In this document: piece after piece, positions 1 through 8,789 of the stretch | Position numbering within the stretch: position 1 is the stretch's first letter | How the letters are laid out: every line of letters begins with the position of its first letter | DNA from: JAIVJZ01 sp035645695 | Lineage (GTDB): Bacteria; Acidobacteriota; Blastocatellia; Pyrinomonadales; Pyrinomonadaceae | DNA: 64,000 nt | Assembly: GCA_035645695.1 (NCBI GenBank) | Contig: DASQMC010000035.1 | Coordinates: forward strand, 54,491 to 118,490 | Direction of reading: 5' to 3' | Notes under the pieces: generated by a model | What the model was told of the DNA's origin: nothing | Seen by the model: the letters and a program-made list of their open reading frames with translations, nothing else | Database searches by the model: none | Position numbers and translations under genes: made by a program

Positions 1-1597
1 CCGGATTGTAGGCGAAGTCGAGCGTGACGGTCGGCGTCAAACCGAACTTGCTCGTGACGCCGAAGTCGAACTCGACCGGCTTGTTGAGCATGCGGCCGGG
101 GCCGAATTGAGGCCGCCCGTCGCCGGTGTTCGGGAAGGGCGTCGGCAGAAACGTGCGCACGCGCCGCCCCGTCTCGGAGACGGTGAAACTCGGAATGATT
201 TCAAGCGTGCGCTCGGTGGAGATGCCTTCGAGTCCGGTAATTTTTCCGGCCTGATTGAGGTTGCCGCTGATGTCGCGCGAGAGCGGCATCCACGAATGCG
301 TCTCGTTGTTGAGGCGTTTGATGCGGCGGAAGAAATGAACGCCCCACAACTTGCCCTTGCCCGCCTCGTAGCGCAGAGACTTGAACGGGATCGCCACCTC
401 GACCACGTAGCCCTCGGCCGTCAGCGCGCCCTTCGATTCGTGCACGAGGTCGAAGCTGAAATCCTCGCCGCTGTTCTCGGTGTAGATGGCGTCGGCCTGT
501 ATGCCGAGCGGGTTGAAGAGCAACTCGAAAGACCTGCGCTGATCGTTGAACGTGTCGAGATGCATGCCGACGAAATCATCGTCGAAAATGCCGTCGCGCT
601 TGGCGACGTTGGCGCGCACTTTCGACGGCTCGTCGAAAGCGCGGAAGGCGAAGTAAAGAAACTTCGCATCGTAGCCGATGAGAACTTCGGTCGGGTGCGA
701 GGGCGCGATGTTGTCGCCCGGCTGCGTCTGGTAGAAGTCTTTCAGCACGCGCGCGTTCTTCCACACGGCGTCGTCGAGCTTGCCGTCGATGACGGGCGGC
801 GCGTCGAAGCGCGGCACGACGACGGGCGCGGCCTTCTCCGGCGGCAGCGTGACGGCGTTGCCTTTGCCCGCAGCCACCTTCGCGCGCTCGACCGTCGCGC
901 TCGTAGTCGAACTGTCGCTCGTCGTCGTCGTGGCCGGGGCGACGACGGGGGCGTCGCTGCTTGTCGTCGCGGCGGGCGACGCGGAGGGCGTCGGCGTGGC
1001 GTGCGGGTTCGCATCGCCGCCGACGGAATTGGTTTTCTGTTGAGGGTCTTGCGCGAAGCGCACTTCGAGACGGTTGAAGCTTTGCCTGACATCGGCGGTC
1101 GCACCCGCCGCCAACCTGAAAGAGAGCAACACGTCCGCCCCGCGATGCTCGATTCGCGCATCTTCAAATCCGCGCCCGCGTAAACTTTCGGCGAGCGAAG
1201 CGGCATCCTTCCCCGCCTCGGCTTGCGGGATGCGCACCACGAAACGCCCGCCGCTCTCGTAGCTCGTGTAGTTGGTCAACTCGGCGTCTGATGTGACGGT
1301 AACGCGCGCACCGCCGCCCGTCTCGCGGCTGCGCAGCGATGCGATGCGTCGCGTGCGCGCTACGGCGGTAGCGGGCGCGCCCGCCGCCGTCGAGATGGGG
1401 GCAGCCTTAGCCTTCGACCCGTCGTCCAACAATGCGACCTGCTGCTGCTGTAGCTGCTGCGCGCGCGAAGAGGGCGGGAGCAGTGCGACGAACGTCAGAC
1501 CGGCGAGACACGCTGCAAGCGCGCGACGACACAGGGAGGATGATGCGCCGGAACGCGGCGAGCGATGAATGGCTCCGGCACTCATGTTTACACTCAT
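1..1597 (-). CDS. Exported AMIN-domain / CBM9-like (DUF5916-type) protein, C-terminus outside window
   Basis: The frame is open from an ATG at 1597 to the window edge, giving 532 visible residues. A signal peptide (about residues 21-48, ending near SSRAQQ) is followed by an AMIN-like beta domain (about 95-183), a Thr/Ser/Ala-rich linker (about 184-258) and a CBM9-like domain beginning PPVIDGKLDDAVWKNA (about 268-283). The later segment, with SLRYEAGKGKLWGVHFFRRI and DFAYNP, matches the surface-associated DUF5916 family, which normally continues into an outer-membrane beta-barrel region; that part would lie beyond base 1. A second in-frame ATG at 1585 is possible, but a GAGGT lies 9 bases upstream of 1597. 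Periplasmic or outer-membrane carbohydrate handling is plausible but unproven. Confidence 0.8.
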   Translation of the reverse strand, partial: MSVNMSAGAIHRSPRSGASSSLCRRALAACLAGLTFVALLPPSSRAQQLQQQQVALLDDGSKAKAAPISTAAGAPATAVARTRRIASLRSRETGGGARVTVTSDAELTNYTSYESGGRFVVRIPQAEAGKDAASLAESLRGRGFEDARIEHRGADVLLSFRLAAGATADVRQSFNRLEVRFAQDPQQKTNSVGGDANPHATPTPSASPAATTSSDAPVVAPATTTTSDSSTTSATVERAKVAAGKGNAVTLPPEKAAPVVVPRFDAPPVIDGKLDDAVWKNARVLKDFYQTQPGDNIAPSHPTEVLIGYDAKFLYFAFRAFDEPSKVRANVAKRDGIFDDDFVGMHLDTFNDQRRSFELLFNPLGIQADAIYTENSGEDFSFDLVHESKGALTAEGYVVEVAIPFKSLRYEAGKGKLWGVHFFRRIKRLNNETHSWMPLSRDISGNLNQAGKITGLEGISTERTLEIIPSFTVSETGRRVRTFLPTPFPNTGDGRPQFGPGRMLNKPVEFDFGVTSKFGLTPTVTLDFAYNP

Positions 1598-1800
1598 GTC
1601 TGTTTGACCTCAAACTTCAGCATGGCACGCGAAGGGGTCACGCGGCGGCGGTCGTGCGTGATGGTCGTTGCGGGCGCGGTGGTCGAATCGGCCTCCGGCT
1701 TCGCCGGGGCGGTGTCAAGGAGGAGAGTTGCGACTTGAGCCGTCGGGGCGACGGGCAAGCGGAACGCGGGCGGGGCAAACAAAGATAGCCTGTGGTTCAT
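1594..1800 (-). CDS. Possible small protein overlapping the start of the AMIN/CBM9 gene
   Basis: A 68-residue frame begins at an ATG at 1800 and ends in a TGA that overlaps the downstream ATG at 1597 as ATGA, the arrangement expected for translational coupling. The product is Ala/Thr/Pro-rich with a basic C-terminal part ending LKFEVKQT, and has no recognisable domain. In such GC-rich DNA a chance frame of this length is common, so the coupling geometry is the main support. Confidence 0.3.
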   Translation of the reverse strand: MNHRLSLFAPPAFRLPVAPTAQVATLLLDTAPAKPEADSTTAPATTITHDRRRVTPSRAMLKFEVKQT

Positions 1801-2053
1801 TACATTTAATCTAAAACTTTTGTGATTCGGAAAACGGGCTTCCGGTCGTCGCTAATGAGAGAATGCGCGCATCCGGCCGTTTGGCTATTAGACGCTCCAT
1901 ACATATAAATTGTTTCGTTTAACTTCGGAGATCGTAACCGCGGATTTCCGAAAATTTGGAAACAGAGGATGATGCCGAAAACTACGTGCGCGGGAACACC
2001 CGTCAGGGCAGCGAACCTCTCGAGCCGCCCTGACGGTTTTAGGGCAGTTCGCG
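1801..2053. other. Non-coding gap with one hairpin
   Basis: No convincing gene is visible. The stretch 1800-1960 is clearly AT-richer than its surroundings, which suits a promoter for the minus-strand gene(s) beginning at 1800 or 1597. The lower-case landmark is the hairpin at 2000-2036. Confidence 0.5.
2000..2040. terminator. Hairpin after the DUF4097 gene
   Basis: Perfect 10-bp stem CCGTCAGGGC / GCCCTGACGG (2000-2009 and 2027-2036) with a 17-base loop, lying about 18 bases beyond the stop of the minus-strand gene ending at 2054. The T-run TTTT is on the plus-strand side only, so it is not a textbook terminator for the minus-strand gene. Confidence 0.5.
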
Positions 2054-3967
2054 TTACTCGCGATCCTCGCCCGAGCGGCGCAAAAAGATTTGACCGTCGC
2101 CCGTGCGCAAATTGATCTGGCTGCCCGCGCCCGTGCCGACGCGCCAACGCCTGACGCGTCGCTCAGGCGCATCACCTTCGCCGTCTTCGGAGACGGCCGA
2201 CAAGTCGTTGATGACGCGTTCGGAATCGGTCTCGATGCGCGCGTTGATACCGGCGGGTAAGGCGAGCGTGATCGCCCCGTCGCCCGTGCGCGCGTTGAGT
2301 TTCGTGAAGCGGCCGTCGAGGGAGATGCGGCCGTCGGCCGTCTCGACGGTGGCGTCGCCGTCGAAGCCCGCGATGCGCACGCGCCCGTCGCCCGTCTCCA
2401 CGCGCAGACGCCCCTTGCTCTCCGTCACGTCAACCGAGCCGTCGCCGGTGTGCAGGTCGATCTCGCCCTCGATGCCGCTCATGCGCAGTCGCCCGTCGCC
2501 CGATTTGACGTTGACGTTTGCGCTGCGCGGAACCCACACGTCGAGCGCGACGGCCGCGCCCGTGCCGTATTCCTCGCGCCGTTGCGACGCGTCAAACTCG
2601 GCGATGATGTTGATGGTATCGCCCGCCTGTTCCGCGCGCAGGCGGATGCCGCGCATGGCCTGTTCGTCGCGCGCGCGTTTGACGGCGGAGAATCGCACCG
2701 TCGATTCGTCGGTGGGCTGGATGTTGATCGAGCCGTCGAAGGTATTGAGGTTGACGCGCGGCCTGCCCGACACGTTGAAGGATTTCGACTCGCGCTCGAC
2801 GAGCTTGTAGGAATACTCGGCGTGTTCGCCGGGCGCGCCCCCGTGCGCCCCCATCACGCGCTCGACCTCGCGCGCCGCGCGCTCGGCTTCCCGCTCGATC
2901 CGCACATGGCTGCGCTCCAACTCGCGCGCGTTGCGTTCAAGATCGCGCCGCGCGCGTTCGCCGAGCAGCGCCGCTTCGCGCATCTCCCTCCGGGCGCGGC
3001 CGCTCTCGCGCATCGCCGTGCGTCTCTCGCGTTCCGTCTCGCGCATCGCGCTCTCGATTTCGCGCTCGACGCGCCTTTCGATCTCTCCCTCGGACGCGCC
3101 CGCGTTCGGGGCAAGGCGCGCGTCCGTGATGAGGTTCGTGACGGCCGTCGGCGTGCGCCCGTCGGCGGCGCGTTGAATTTTGATCCCGCCGCTCACGTTG
3201 TTGAGCTTGATGCGCGCGCCGCCGCGTCCGAGTTGACCCGACATGTCGTGGCCGACGTATTCGCCGCGACGGACGGGCAGGCCGAGGTCGTTCGTGATCC
3301 GGCCGGTGAGCGTGTTGGCCTTGATCGTGCCGTTCGTGTCGGACGGAATCGTGAGGACGATCTGGCCGCTCACGTTGCCGAGCGTGACGTTGTTCATGTC
3401 GTCCAGTTTATCGAAGGTCGCTTCGAGCGTGCCGCTGACGTTCGACAACTTCGCATCGCCCGACAGATTGCGCGCCGTGAACTGCCCGCTGATGCACGAA
3501 GCCTTGACGCCGCCCGTCACGTTTTCGATGTCGAGCCGCCCGCTGATGAGTTCGATTGATTCAAGGCGCGCTCCGCGCGGCACGCTCAAGATGTAATCGA
3601 CGCTCGCCCCGTTGCGCCGCCGGTTATCGCCGCGCTCGTACCTGAACGCATCCTCCGGGTAACGCGTCTCGATGCGCACGCTGTCGGCGCTGGCGTCCAC
3701 AGTGATCCGCGCCTCGTCCAGACGCTCGCGCGTCTCGGCGCGTTTGACCGCATCGACGCGCACCTCCGCCCGATCCCACGCCACGATGCGCACCGCGCCG
3801 CTGATGTTCTTCAGCGTCACGCTCCCGCGCGCCGACAGCGGATAGCTCTGGTGAAACTCCTCGCGCACCGCATCGCGCGCCGCATCAGTTTGCGCAAACG
3901 CCCCCGCGCTCGCCAACAACAACGCGCCGAACACGAGCGCCGCGCGATTCAAAGTTCTTCTGCTCAT
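2054..3967 (-). CDS. Exported DUF4097-type beta-strand-repeat protein with a charged helical insert
   Basis: 637 residues. The start at 3967 is preferred because GAGG sits 8 bases upstream and a signal peptide (MSRRTLNRAALVFGALLLAS, cleaved near AFAQ) follows immediately. Two DUF4097-like beta-repeat regions are visible, about 45-270 (GSVTLKNISGAVRI, DIENVTGGV, LSNVSGTLEA) and about 400-630 (VNLNTFDGSINI, LRMSGIEGEIDLHTGDGSVDV, VETADGRISL). Between them lies about 90 residues almost entirely of Arg, Glu and Ala (ERRVEREIESAMRETERERR onwards), predicted as a long charged helix. DUF4097 proteins are often placed near ECF regulators and considered envelope or adhesin-like; the function is not established. 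It follows another DUF4097 gene on the same strand. Confidence 0.85.
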   Translation of the reverse strand: MSRRTLNRAALVFGALLLASAGAFAQTDAARDAVREEFHQSYPLSARGSVTLKNISGAVRIVAWDRAEVRVDAVKRAETRERLDEARITVDASADSVRIETRYPEDAFRYERGDNRRRNGASVDYILSVPRGARLESIELISGRLDIENVTGGVKASCISGQFTARNLSGDAKLSNVSGTLEATFDKLDDMNNVTLGNVSGQIVLTIPSDTNGTIKANTLTGRITNDLGLPVRRGEYVGHDMSGQLGRGGARIKLNNVSGGIKIQRAADGRTPTAVTNLITDARLAPNAGASEGEIERRVEREIESAMRETERERRTAMRESGRARREMREAALLGERARRDLERNARELERSHVRIEREAERAAREVERVMGAHGGAPGEHAEYSYKLVERESKSFNVSGRPRVNLNTFDGSINIQPTDESTVRFSAVKRARDEQAMRGIRLRAEQAGDTINIIAEFDASQRREEYGTGAAVALDVWVPRSANVNVKSGDGRLRMSGIEGEIDLHTGDGSVDVTESKGRLRVETGDGRVRIAGFDGDATVETADGRISLDGRFTKLNARTGDGAITLALPAGINARIETDSERVINDLSAVSEDGEGDAPERRVRRWRVGTGAGSQINLRTGDGQIFLRRSGEDRE

Positions 3968-3986
3968 CACTTTATCCTCGTAAATC

Positions 3987-4054
3987 GTGAATCGTGAATC
4001 GTAAATCGTGGGGGACAGTTTTTGTCTATTCACGATTTACGATTCACGATTCAC
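3987..4054. repeat. Word-repeat inverted repeat (ATCGTGA / TCACGAT)
   Basis: A perfect 24-bp inverted repeat (3987-4010 and 4031-4054, 20-base loop). Its arms are themselves near-tandem copies of an 8-9 base word, AATCGTGA or AATCGTAA. It lies between two same-strand DUF4097 genes, just upstream of the ribosome-binding site at 3975. Confidence 0.9.
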
Positions 4055-4061
4055 TGTTTTG

Positions 4062-4967
4062 TTAGGTGCGCGGCGCGAGGCTCACGCGACCGTTGACGCC
4101 CGAAACGTTGATGAGCGCGCCGCCCGAGCCGATGCGCGCGTTGAAATTGTTCCGGCTGACCGTGCCCTGCACCACGACGTTCGGCATGTCGGCGTTGACC
4201 GTGCCGTTGATGCCGGTGACTTTCAGGTCGGCGTTGAGCGCTTCGGAGAAGCGCAATTCGACCGCGCCGTTGATGCCGCTGACACGGATGCCGCGGTCGT
4301 CGAGTCGCGCGATGGTCACGACGACCGCGCCGTTGATGCCCGACAGTTCGGAATAGCCGACGGCCTGCGCCACCGCGACCCTGCCGTTGATGCCGCTGAT
4401 CTTGACCGGGCCGTCAACTTCGCCGACGGTCGTTCTGCCGTTGACGCCGCTCGCCGTGAAATCGATCTGGCGCGGCAGGCGGAGCGTAACGCGCTGTCGC
4501 ACCTGCGGGTTCTCGCCGCGCGCATATCGGCGCTCCTGCTCGTTCTCGCCGCGCACGACGAGGCTCGCGCCCGTGTGCTCGATGATCACTTTGCGGTGTT
4601 CGAGGTCGGCGCGGTTGCGCGCCGAGCGCACGATGTGAACTTCGGCCGTGTTGCCGCTCGTCGTTTCCACTTCGACCGAACCGTTGATGCCCGAAACCCG
4701 CACGTTTGCGCCGGGCGTCAGTTGATAAGTCTGGCGTACCTCGTCTTTTTCGGTGAACTCGCTCTCGTCGTGATTGCGATGGTCGCCCTTGTGTCTGTCT
4801 TTGTGTTTGTCCTTATCTTTGTCTTTGTCCTGCGCGGAAGCGACGAAGCCCGCTGTGGCGGCGGCGTCGTTCAGGTTCAGTGGGATGAGTTGGCCGATGA
4901 TTTGCGGCGCGGTCAACACGGCGATGACGGCGAAAAGTAGCGTCTGTATCCATCCGAATTTTTTCAT
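4062..4967 (-). CDS. Exported DUF4097-type protein with SGINGxV repeats
   Basis: 301 residues, with AGGAG 7 bases upstream of the ATG at 4967. An N-terminal hydrophobic segment (residues 6-25) acts as signal or anchor, followed by a strikingly Lys/Asp/His-rich stretch (DKDKDKDKHKDRHKGDHRNH, about residues 47-66). The rest is a beta-repeat array in which the same motif recurs: VRVSGINGSVEVE, ASGVNGRTTV, ISGINGRVAV, LSGINGAVVV, VSGINGAVELR, VTGINGTVNA, VSGVNGRVSL. This is the DUF4097 pattern. The His/Asp-rich stretch might bind metal, which is inference only. It lies upstream of and co-oriented with the 637-residue paralogue. Confidence 0.85.
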   Translation of the reverse strand: MKKFGWIQTLLFAVIAVLTAPQIIGQLIPLNLNDAAATAGFVASAQDKDKDKDKHKDRHKGDHRNHDESEFTEKDEVRQTYQLTPGANVRVSGINGSVEVETTSGNTAEVHIVRSARNRADLEHRKVIIEHTGASLVVRGENEQERRYARGENPQVRQRVTLRLPRQIDFTASGVNGRTTVGEVDGPVKISGINGRVAVAQAVGYSELSGINGAVVVTIARLDDRGIRVSGINGAVELRFSEALNADLKVTGINGTVNADMPNVVVQGTVSRNNFNARIGSGGALINVSGVNGRVSLAPRT

Positions 4968-5225
4968 ATCTTTTCTCCTGTGAGCGGCTAATTAATTCCG
5001 ATTTTTTCCAACGGCCGCGGGCACACACCCGCCCCTCGCGGAAAACCGGTGCTTTCCGCTATCGATTGGCTCCTGCTTGTACGGGAAACTTTTTAACGGG
5101 CGCGTACTGCCGTGACGCGGCTACGACGACTACGTTTTGCGACCCCGGTCGCCGCCCTTATTCGCCGCAAAATGACCCTCGCGAGAGTCGGCGCTCCGGC
5201 GCGCTCGGCCGCTGACGGCGCAATC

Positions 5226-6209
5226 CTACTTTTGCTCCGGCTCCGTATCGCAATTAAGCGTCCAGGTGTTGCCCGCCGGGTGCGGCGCGTCCGGCACGCT
5301 CAACTCGACCGCAGGAGGCTCGCCCGCCGCCTGATGCCGCGCGTTCCGCTTCGCGACCGGCGCGGCCGGGGGGGCTTCCGGTTTCGTTCTCGTCTTCTCA
5401 CAACCGATGCTCGACATCTCGGGCAGCGCGATGCCGCGCGTCCCGGCAAACGGTACGATCACCCTGAAATGTTCCGGGCGTTCGGGACGGGCTGCGGCGC
5501 GGCGCACCACCCTCGATTCCACACGGCGATGCCAGACCTCCGCCTCGCCGTTCGTCTTCGTATGCCAACGCTCAAGCCGTCCGTGCTCCGCCATGAGGCG
5601 GTCGGCCTCCGCGGCGAGTTTCGCGGCGTCCAGTTCCTTCACGAATACCTTGACGATCTTGTCTGCTTCCCGTCCGAGTTTGCGCAACGCGGGCGCTTCG
5701 TGCCGCGCCACCTCTTCAAACACGCGCACCCTGTCCGGCTTCGGCGCGGCTTTCGGGGCGGCAAGATGCGAGGCGATCAGATTCAGCGGCAACTTGTTCC
5801 GCGACAACTCAGCCTTCGCGGCATCCTCGGCTTCCCGCGCCGCCGTAAGCGCCGAAGCCTCCGGGTTCAACTCGGCCACCGCCAACGCTTCTTCAACGTG
5901 ATTGTTTCCGGCTCCGGGCTTGTTCGTCGTCGTCGCGCCGTTAGCGTTGTCGGCCAGTAACGGCTGCTGCGCGGCGGGCGCGGCGGGCTGTTGCTGCTGG
6001 GGCGCGGGCATCAGGTAATAGATTTGCGGCGTGGGAAGTTTGCCGTCGTTGACGGGCTGCGCGTAGACGATGAGACCGCTCCACAAACTCGCGCGGGTGA
6101 AATTCTTCAGGGACGACTTCAATCCGTCGAACTGGCGCGCTGCCTCCTGCGTCCCGGCCAAAACGGTGATCCCGATCAAGAATAAGATTCCGAATTTTCG
6201 TCTTATCAT
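5226..6209 (-). CDS. Exported or membrane-anchored protein of unknown function
   Basis: 327 residues from the ATG at 6209, chosen because GGAGG lies 4 bases upstream and a hydrophobic segment (FGILFLIGITVLAG) follows. After the anchor comes a Gln/Pro/Ala-rich low-complexity part (about 65-90), a helical Ala/Glu-rich centre (about 105-215, e.g. ASALTAAREAEDAAKAEL) and a basic, Pro/Ala-rich C-terminal region. I recognise no domain. A sequence at 6394-6422 shared with the ECF sigma gene promoter region suggests common regulation. Confidence 0.7.
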   Translation of the reverse strand: MIRRKFGILFLIGITVLAGTQEAARQFDGLKSSLKNFTRASLWSGLIVYAQPVNDGKLPTPQIYYLMPAPQQQQPAAPAAQQPLLADNANGATTTNKPGAGNNHVEEALAVAELNPEASALTAAREAEDAAKAELSRNKLPLNLIASHLAAPKAAPKPDRVRVFEEVARHEAPALRKLGREADKIVKVFVKELDAAKLAAEADRLMAEHGRLERWHTKTNGEAEVWHRRVESRVVRRAAARPERPEHFRVIVPFAGTRGIALPEMSSIGCEKTRTKPEAPPAAPVAKRNARHQAAGEPPAVELSVPDAPHPAGNTWTLNCDTEPEQK

Positions 6210-6393
6210 GCTACCTCCCCAACCTCTGCATACGCGGCGTTCGCGTTCCCCGTTATCTTTCGTCCCACTTTCGGGACTGTCCCGTCGCATCTTTCAAACC
6301 GCTCAAGCTGCGCCTTATGCAGATAGACGTAACTCGCAGCCGAAACGTTTCAACTCGCCGCTTTTTCAAACTCTCTCACCGCTTATACTGTGA

Positions 6394-6422
6394 AAACACC
6401 GCCATCGTTCATTTTGTGGCAA
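6394..6422 (-). promoter_or_regulatory. Candidate ECF-type promoter, copy 1
   Basis: Read on the minus strand this is TTGCCACAAA, nine bases, then GGCGGTGTTT. The same two 10-mers at exactly the same spacing occur at 9404-9432 in front of the ECF sigma gene. The size and spacing fit a -35/-10 pair of an extracytoplasmic-function sigma factor. It would drive the gene starting at 6209 with a long leader. Confidence 0.5.
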
Positions 6423-6442
6423 GAATTTTTTCACGAATTTCA

Positions 6443-6640
6443 AGTTTCAGGATTTGAGTTTCAGGTTTCAAGTTTCAGGTTTCAGGTTAAACCCTTTGCC
6501 GCTCCTTATGAGTCGCGGTCACAGCATTAGCAAATTGAAGGCCACAACTATAAAACGCTCGAACACGGCAAACATAAACGAAGCCATCGTCTAAAACTTC
6601 AATTCTGAAACTTGAAACCTGAAACCTGAAACCTGAAACT
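6443..6640. repeat. Word-repeat inverted repeat (AGGTTTCA / TGAAACCT)
   Basis: The left arm at about 6443-6487 consists of near-tandem 7-8 base words (TTTCAGG, TTTCAAG). The right arm at 6603-6640 is their reverse complement (TGAAACCTGAAACCTGAAAC). The arms enclose about 115 bases with no gene. The right arm ends just beyond the stop codon region of the DUF4097 gene ending at 6644. Confidence 0.8.
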
Positions 6641-6643
6641 CCC

Positions 6644-7693
6644 TTACGGCTGTCTCTGCAAATGCACCGTCCCGCTGAAAGACGACAGGATGAGCGTCGC
6701 ATCACGCTGATCGCCGCGGCCTGCGACGCCGGTGAGCCGCCCGTTGCCGAGGAGCGGGCCGCCGACCGTGGACGGGTTGTGCGGGTCGTCGCTCGCCTTC
6801 AAGGGCACTTGCCGGATCGGGAAATCCGTGATGATCTCGCCGCCGTGATGCACTTTGGCGCTGAGTTGAAAAGAGGCGTCGGCCGGCAGCGACAGGCGCA
6901 CGTTGCCCGAATGACTCTTTAACGTGTAGCGGCCGCCGCTCGCGAGCGCGCCCGTGAAATCAATCGAACTGTTCGAGGTATAGGCTTCGACGTGTACGTG
7001 CGCCAGTTTGGCGAGCGTGATGTCGCCGCTCACGGACTTGGCGAAACACTCGTCGGCCGCCTCTCCCGCTTTCAGATCGCTTGCGACGATCTCGCCGCCG
7101 ATGGTTTCCAGCCGCACGCGACCGGTCGAATTTCTCACGACGACCGTCCCGTTCGCGCTCCATGCCTCGATAGACTTAGTGATGCGCCGCAATTCGATGT
7201 CGCCGCTCAAAGTCTTCAACCTCGCGTCGGCCACGTCCGCCACGCTGATGTCGCCCGTGTTGCCCTTGATCTGGACTGTGCTTCCGCGCGGCACGTCGAG
7301 TTCGAGATTGCCGGAGTTGCTGCACAGGCCGGGGCGCGCGGGCGCGGCCTGATCGCGTGCTAAGAGCACCTCGATGCGCGTCGCCGGATTGGGGTCGGCC
7401 GTCGCGTCGGCGCGGCGCAGTTCGATGCGCGAAGCGTCGGTCGAACGCGCGCGCACCTCTTTGCGATCCCAGCCGCGCACCACCACGTCGCCCGTCTCCA
7501 CGCAAGCCAGAATCGTCACGGTCGCCTCGGCGCGAAGCGTCTGCTCGGCCGTCACCGCCGCCGGACTCTGGCCTCTCTCCCCGCCCGCGTCGTTCCCGCG
7601 CGGCGCTGCGGCGGCGAGGCCATCCGGATACAGGCACGCCAGCAGCAGCAGGCACACGGCGGCCAACAGCGAATAATAACTATTCCGTCTCAT
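6644..7693 (-). CDS. Exported DUF4097-type protein
   Basis: 349 residues from the ATG at 7693, where a signal peptide begins (MRRNSYYSLLAAVCLLLLAC; the Cys could be a lipidation site). The mature part has beta-repeats of the DUF4097 kind: VETGDVVVRGWD, IKGNTGDISVADV, LKTLSGDIELRRI, AWSANGTVVVRNSTGRVRLE, SVSGDITLAKL, LKSHSGNVRLSLP and LSSFSGTVHL at the C-terminus. It is immediately downstream of the anti-sigma gene (stop at 7764), so the regulator pair and this envelope protein may be co-transcribed. An upstream in-frame ATG at 7771 would overlap the anti-sigma gene and is less likely. Confidence 0.85.
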   Translation of the reverse strand: MRRNSYYSLLAAVCLLLLACLYPDGLAAAAPRGNDAGGERGQSPAAVTAEQTLRAEATVTILACVETGDVVVRGWDRKEVRARSTDASRIELRRADATADPNPATRIEVLLARDQAAPARPGLCSNSGNLELDVPRGSTVQIKGNTGDISVADVADARLKTLSGDIELRRITKSIEAWSANGTVVVRNSTGRVRLETIGGEIVASDLKAGEAADECFAKSVSGDITLAKLAHVHVEAYTSNSSIDFTGALASGGRYTLKSHSGNVRLSLPADASFQLSAKVHHGGEIITDFPIRQVPLKASDDPHNPSTVGGPLLGNGRLTGVAGRGDQRDATLILSSFSGTVHLQRQP

Positions 7694-7763
7694 CCTGAAA
7701 AAAGTTCCTTTAATAATCGGGCGGCGTCGTGGCTCAGACGATGCGCCGCTTGAAATATGCGGG

Positions 7764-8789
7764 TTAATCACGGCCGCTGGCGAGTTGCGTTTGATCGGAG
7801 ACCGCGCTTAAAAGCTCGACCTTATTTTGATAAGCGGCGCGCAAAAACTCCTTCGCGTCCGTGTCCTGCGGGTTGCGGCGCACGGCCGCGCGCGACGAGA
7901 GGATGGCCTGATTGACGACCGCCAGATTGCGCTCATACTCGGCGCGCAGCGTCGGCGTCATGCCCTCGGCACCCTGCGCCTCGATGGCGGAAGTGAGCGA
8001 TGCGATAGAAGTTAAATAAGTCTTTTCATCCGCCAGCGCGGGCTCGCCCGTCGTCGCAGCGGCGACAGCGGTGACGGTCGCGTCGGCGGCAATCGTCTCG
8101 GAAGTAGCCGCCTCGCCGCCTCGCGCCGCGCGTGCGCTCGCAACCCGCGGGCGGGCATTTTGCCCGGCCTTCACGAAGGCCACACGGTCGCCGCCGTCGC
8201 GCGCGGGGGCAAGCCTGTCGAAGTTCGTGACCGGCGTTTGAACCGTCGCCGCGACGCTCGGCGGCGCAGCGTTCACGGTGTTTGGCGGCGCAGCATTACC
8301 ATCCTGCACGGCAGGCGACGCCGGGGCGGGCGTTTCTTTAACGCTCGCGACATCTTTCGACGCGTCCGAACTATCCGGCCTCTGCATTAACGCGAAGACG
8401 AGGACAAGCGCGACGGCGACCAGAAAACTCGCGAAGGCTGTTGCCTGTCGCGGCGTGAAGGTCGTTAAAGAGGCGATGAACGAATCGAGGTAAGAGCGCA
8501 GGCGCGAGACGGCGCGACGCGGCGGCGCAATCGGCGCAAATTGTGGCCGCGCGTCCATCCCCGCAATCGCTTCGTCGAGACGCGCGCGCAGTTTTTCCGT
8601 CGGCACGCTCGCGTTAAGTGCGGGCGCGTAGGCCGTGGAAAAGAGGGCGAGTTCCTGTTCGGCCTCGCGTGTGGCTGCGGCGCAGGCGTCGCATGCGGCG
8701 AGGTGCGCCGCAGTAGTGTCCGACGCGCCGGGGGAGAGTTCGCCGTCCAGATACGCTTGCAATGTTCCTTCGTCGAGACAGGCGTCCAT
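7764..8789 (-). CDS. zf-HC2 anti-sigma factor (membrane)
   Basis: 341 residues. The N-terminal zinc-binding anti-sigma domain (residues 1-45) has the HxxxCxxC motif in HLAACDAC. A single transmembrane helix follows (FASFLVAVALVLVFAL, about residues 125-140), then an Ala/Pro/Thr-rich periplasmic part and a helical C-terminal region (about 245-341). Its ATG at 8789 overlaps the sigma factor stop as TGATG, indicating translational coupling. It presumably sequesters the sigma factor encoded upstream at the membrane and releases it on an envelope signal; the signal is unknown. Confidence 0.9.
   Translation of the reverse strand: MDACLDEGTLQAYLDGELSPGASDTTAAHLAACDACAAATREAEQELALFSTAYAPALNASVPTEKLRARLDEAIAGMDARPQFAPIAPPRRAVSRLRSYLDSFIASLTTFTPRQATAFASFLVAVALVLVFALMQRPDSSDASKDVASVKETPAPASPAVQDGNAAPPNTVNAAPPSVAATVQTPVTNFDRLAPARDGGDRVAFVKAGQNARPRVASARAARGGEAATSETIAADATVTAVAAATTGEPALADEKTYLTSIASLTSAIEAQGAEGMTPTLRAEYERNLAVVNQAILSSRAAVRRNPQDTDAKEFLRAAYQNKVELLSAVSDQTQLASGRD

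Noticed and set aside
107..1183. Plus-strand open frame of 358 codons
   Set aside because: Antisense to the AMIN/CBM9 gene; Arg/Ala-rich composition typical of the shadow frame of GC-rich DNA, no domain.
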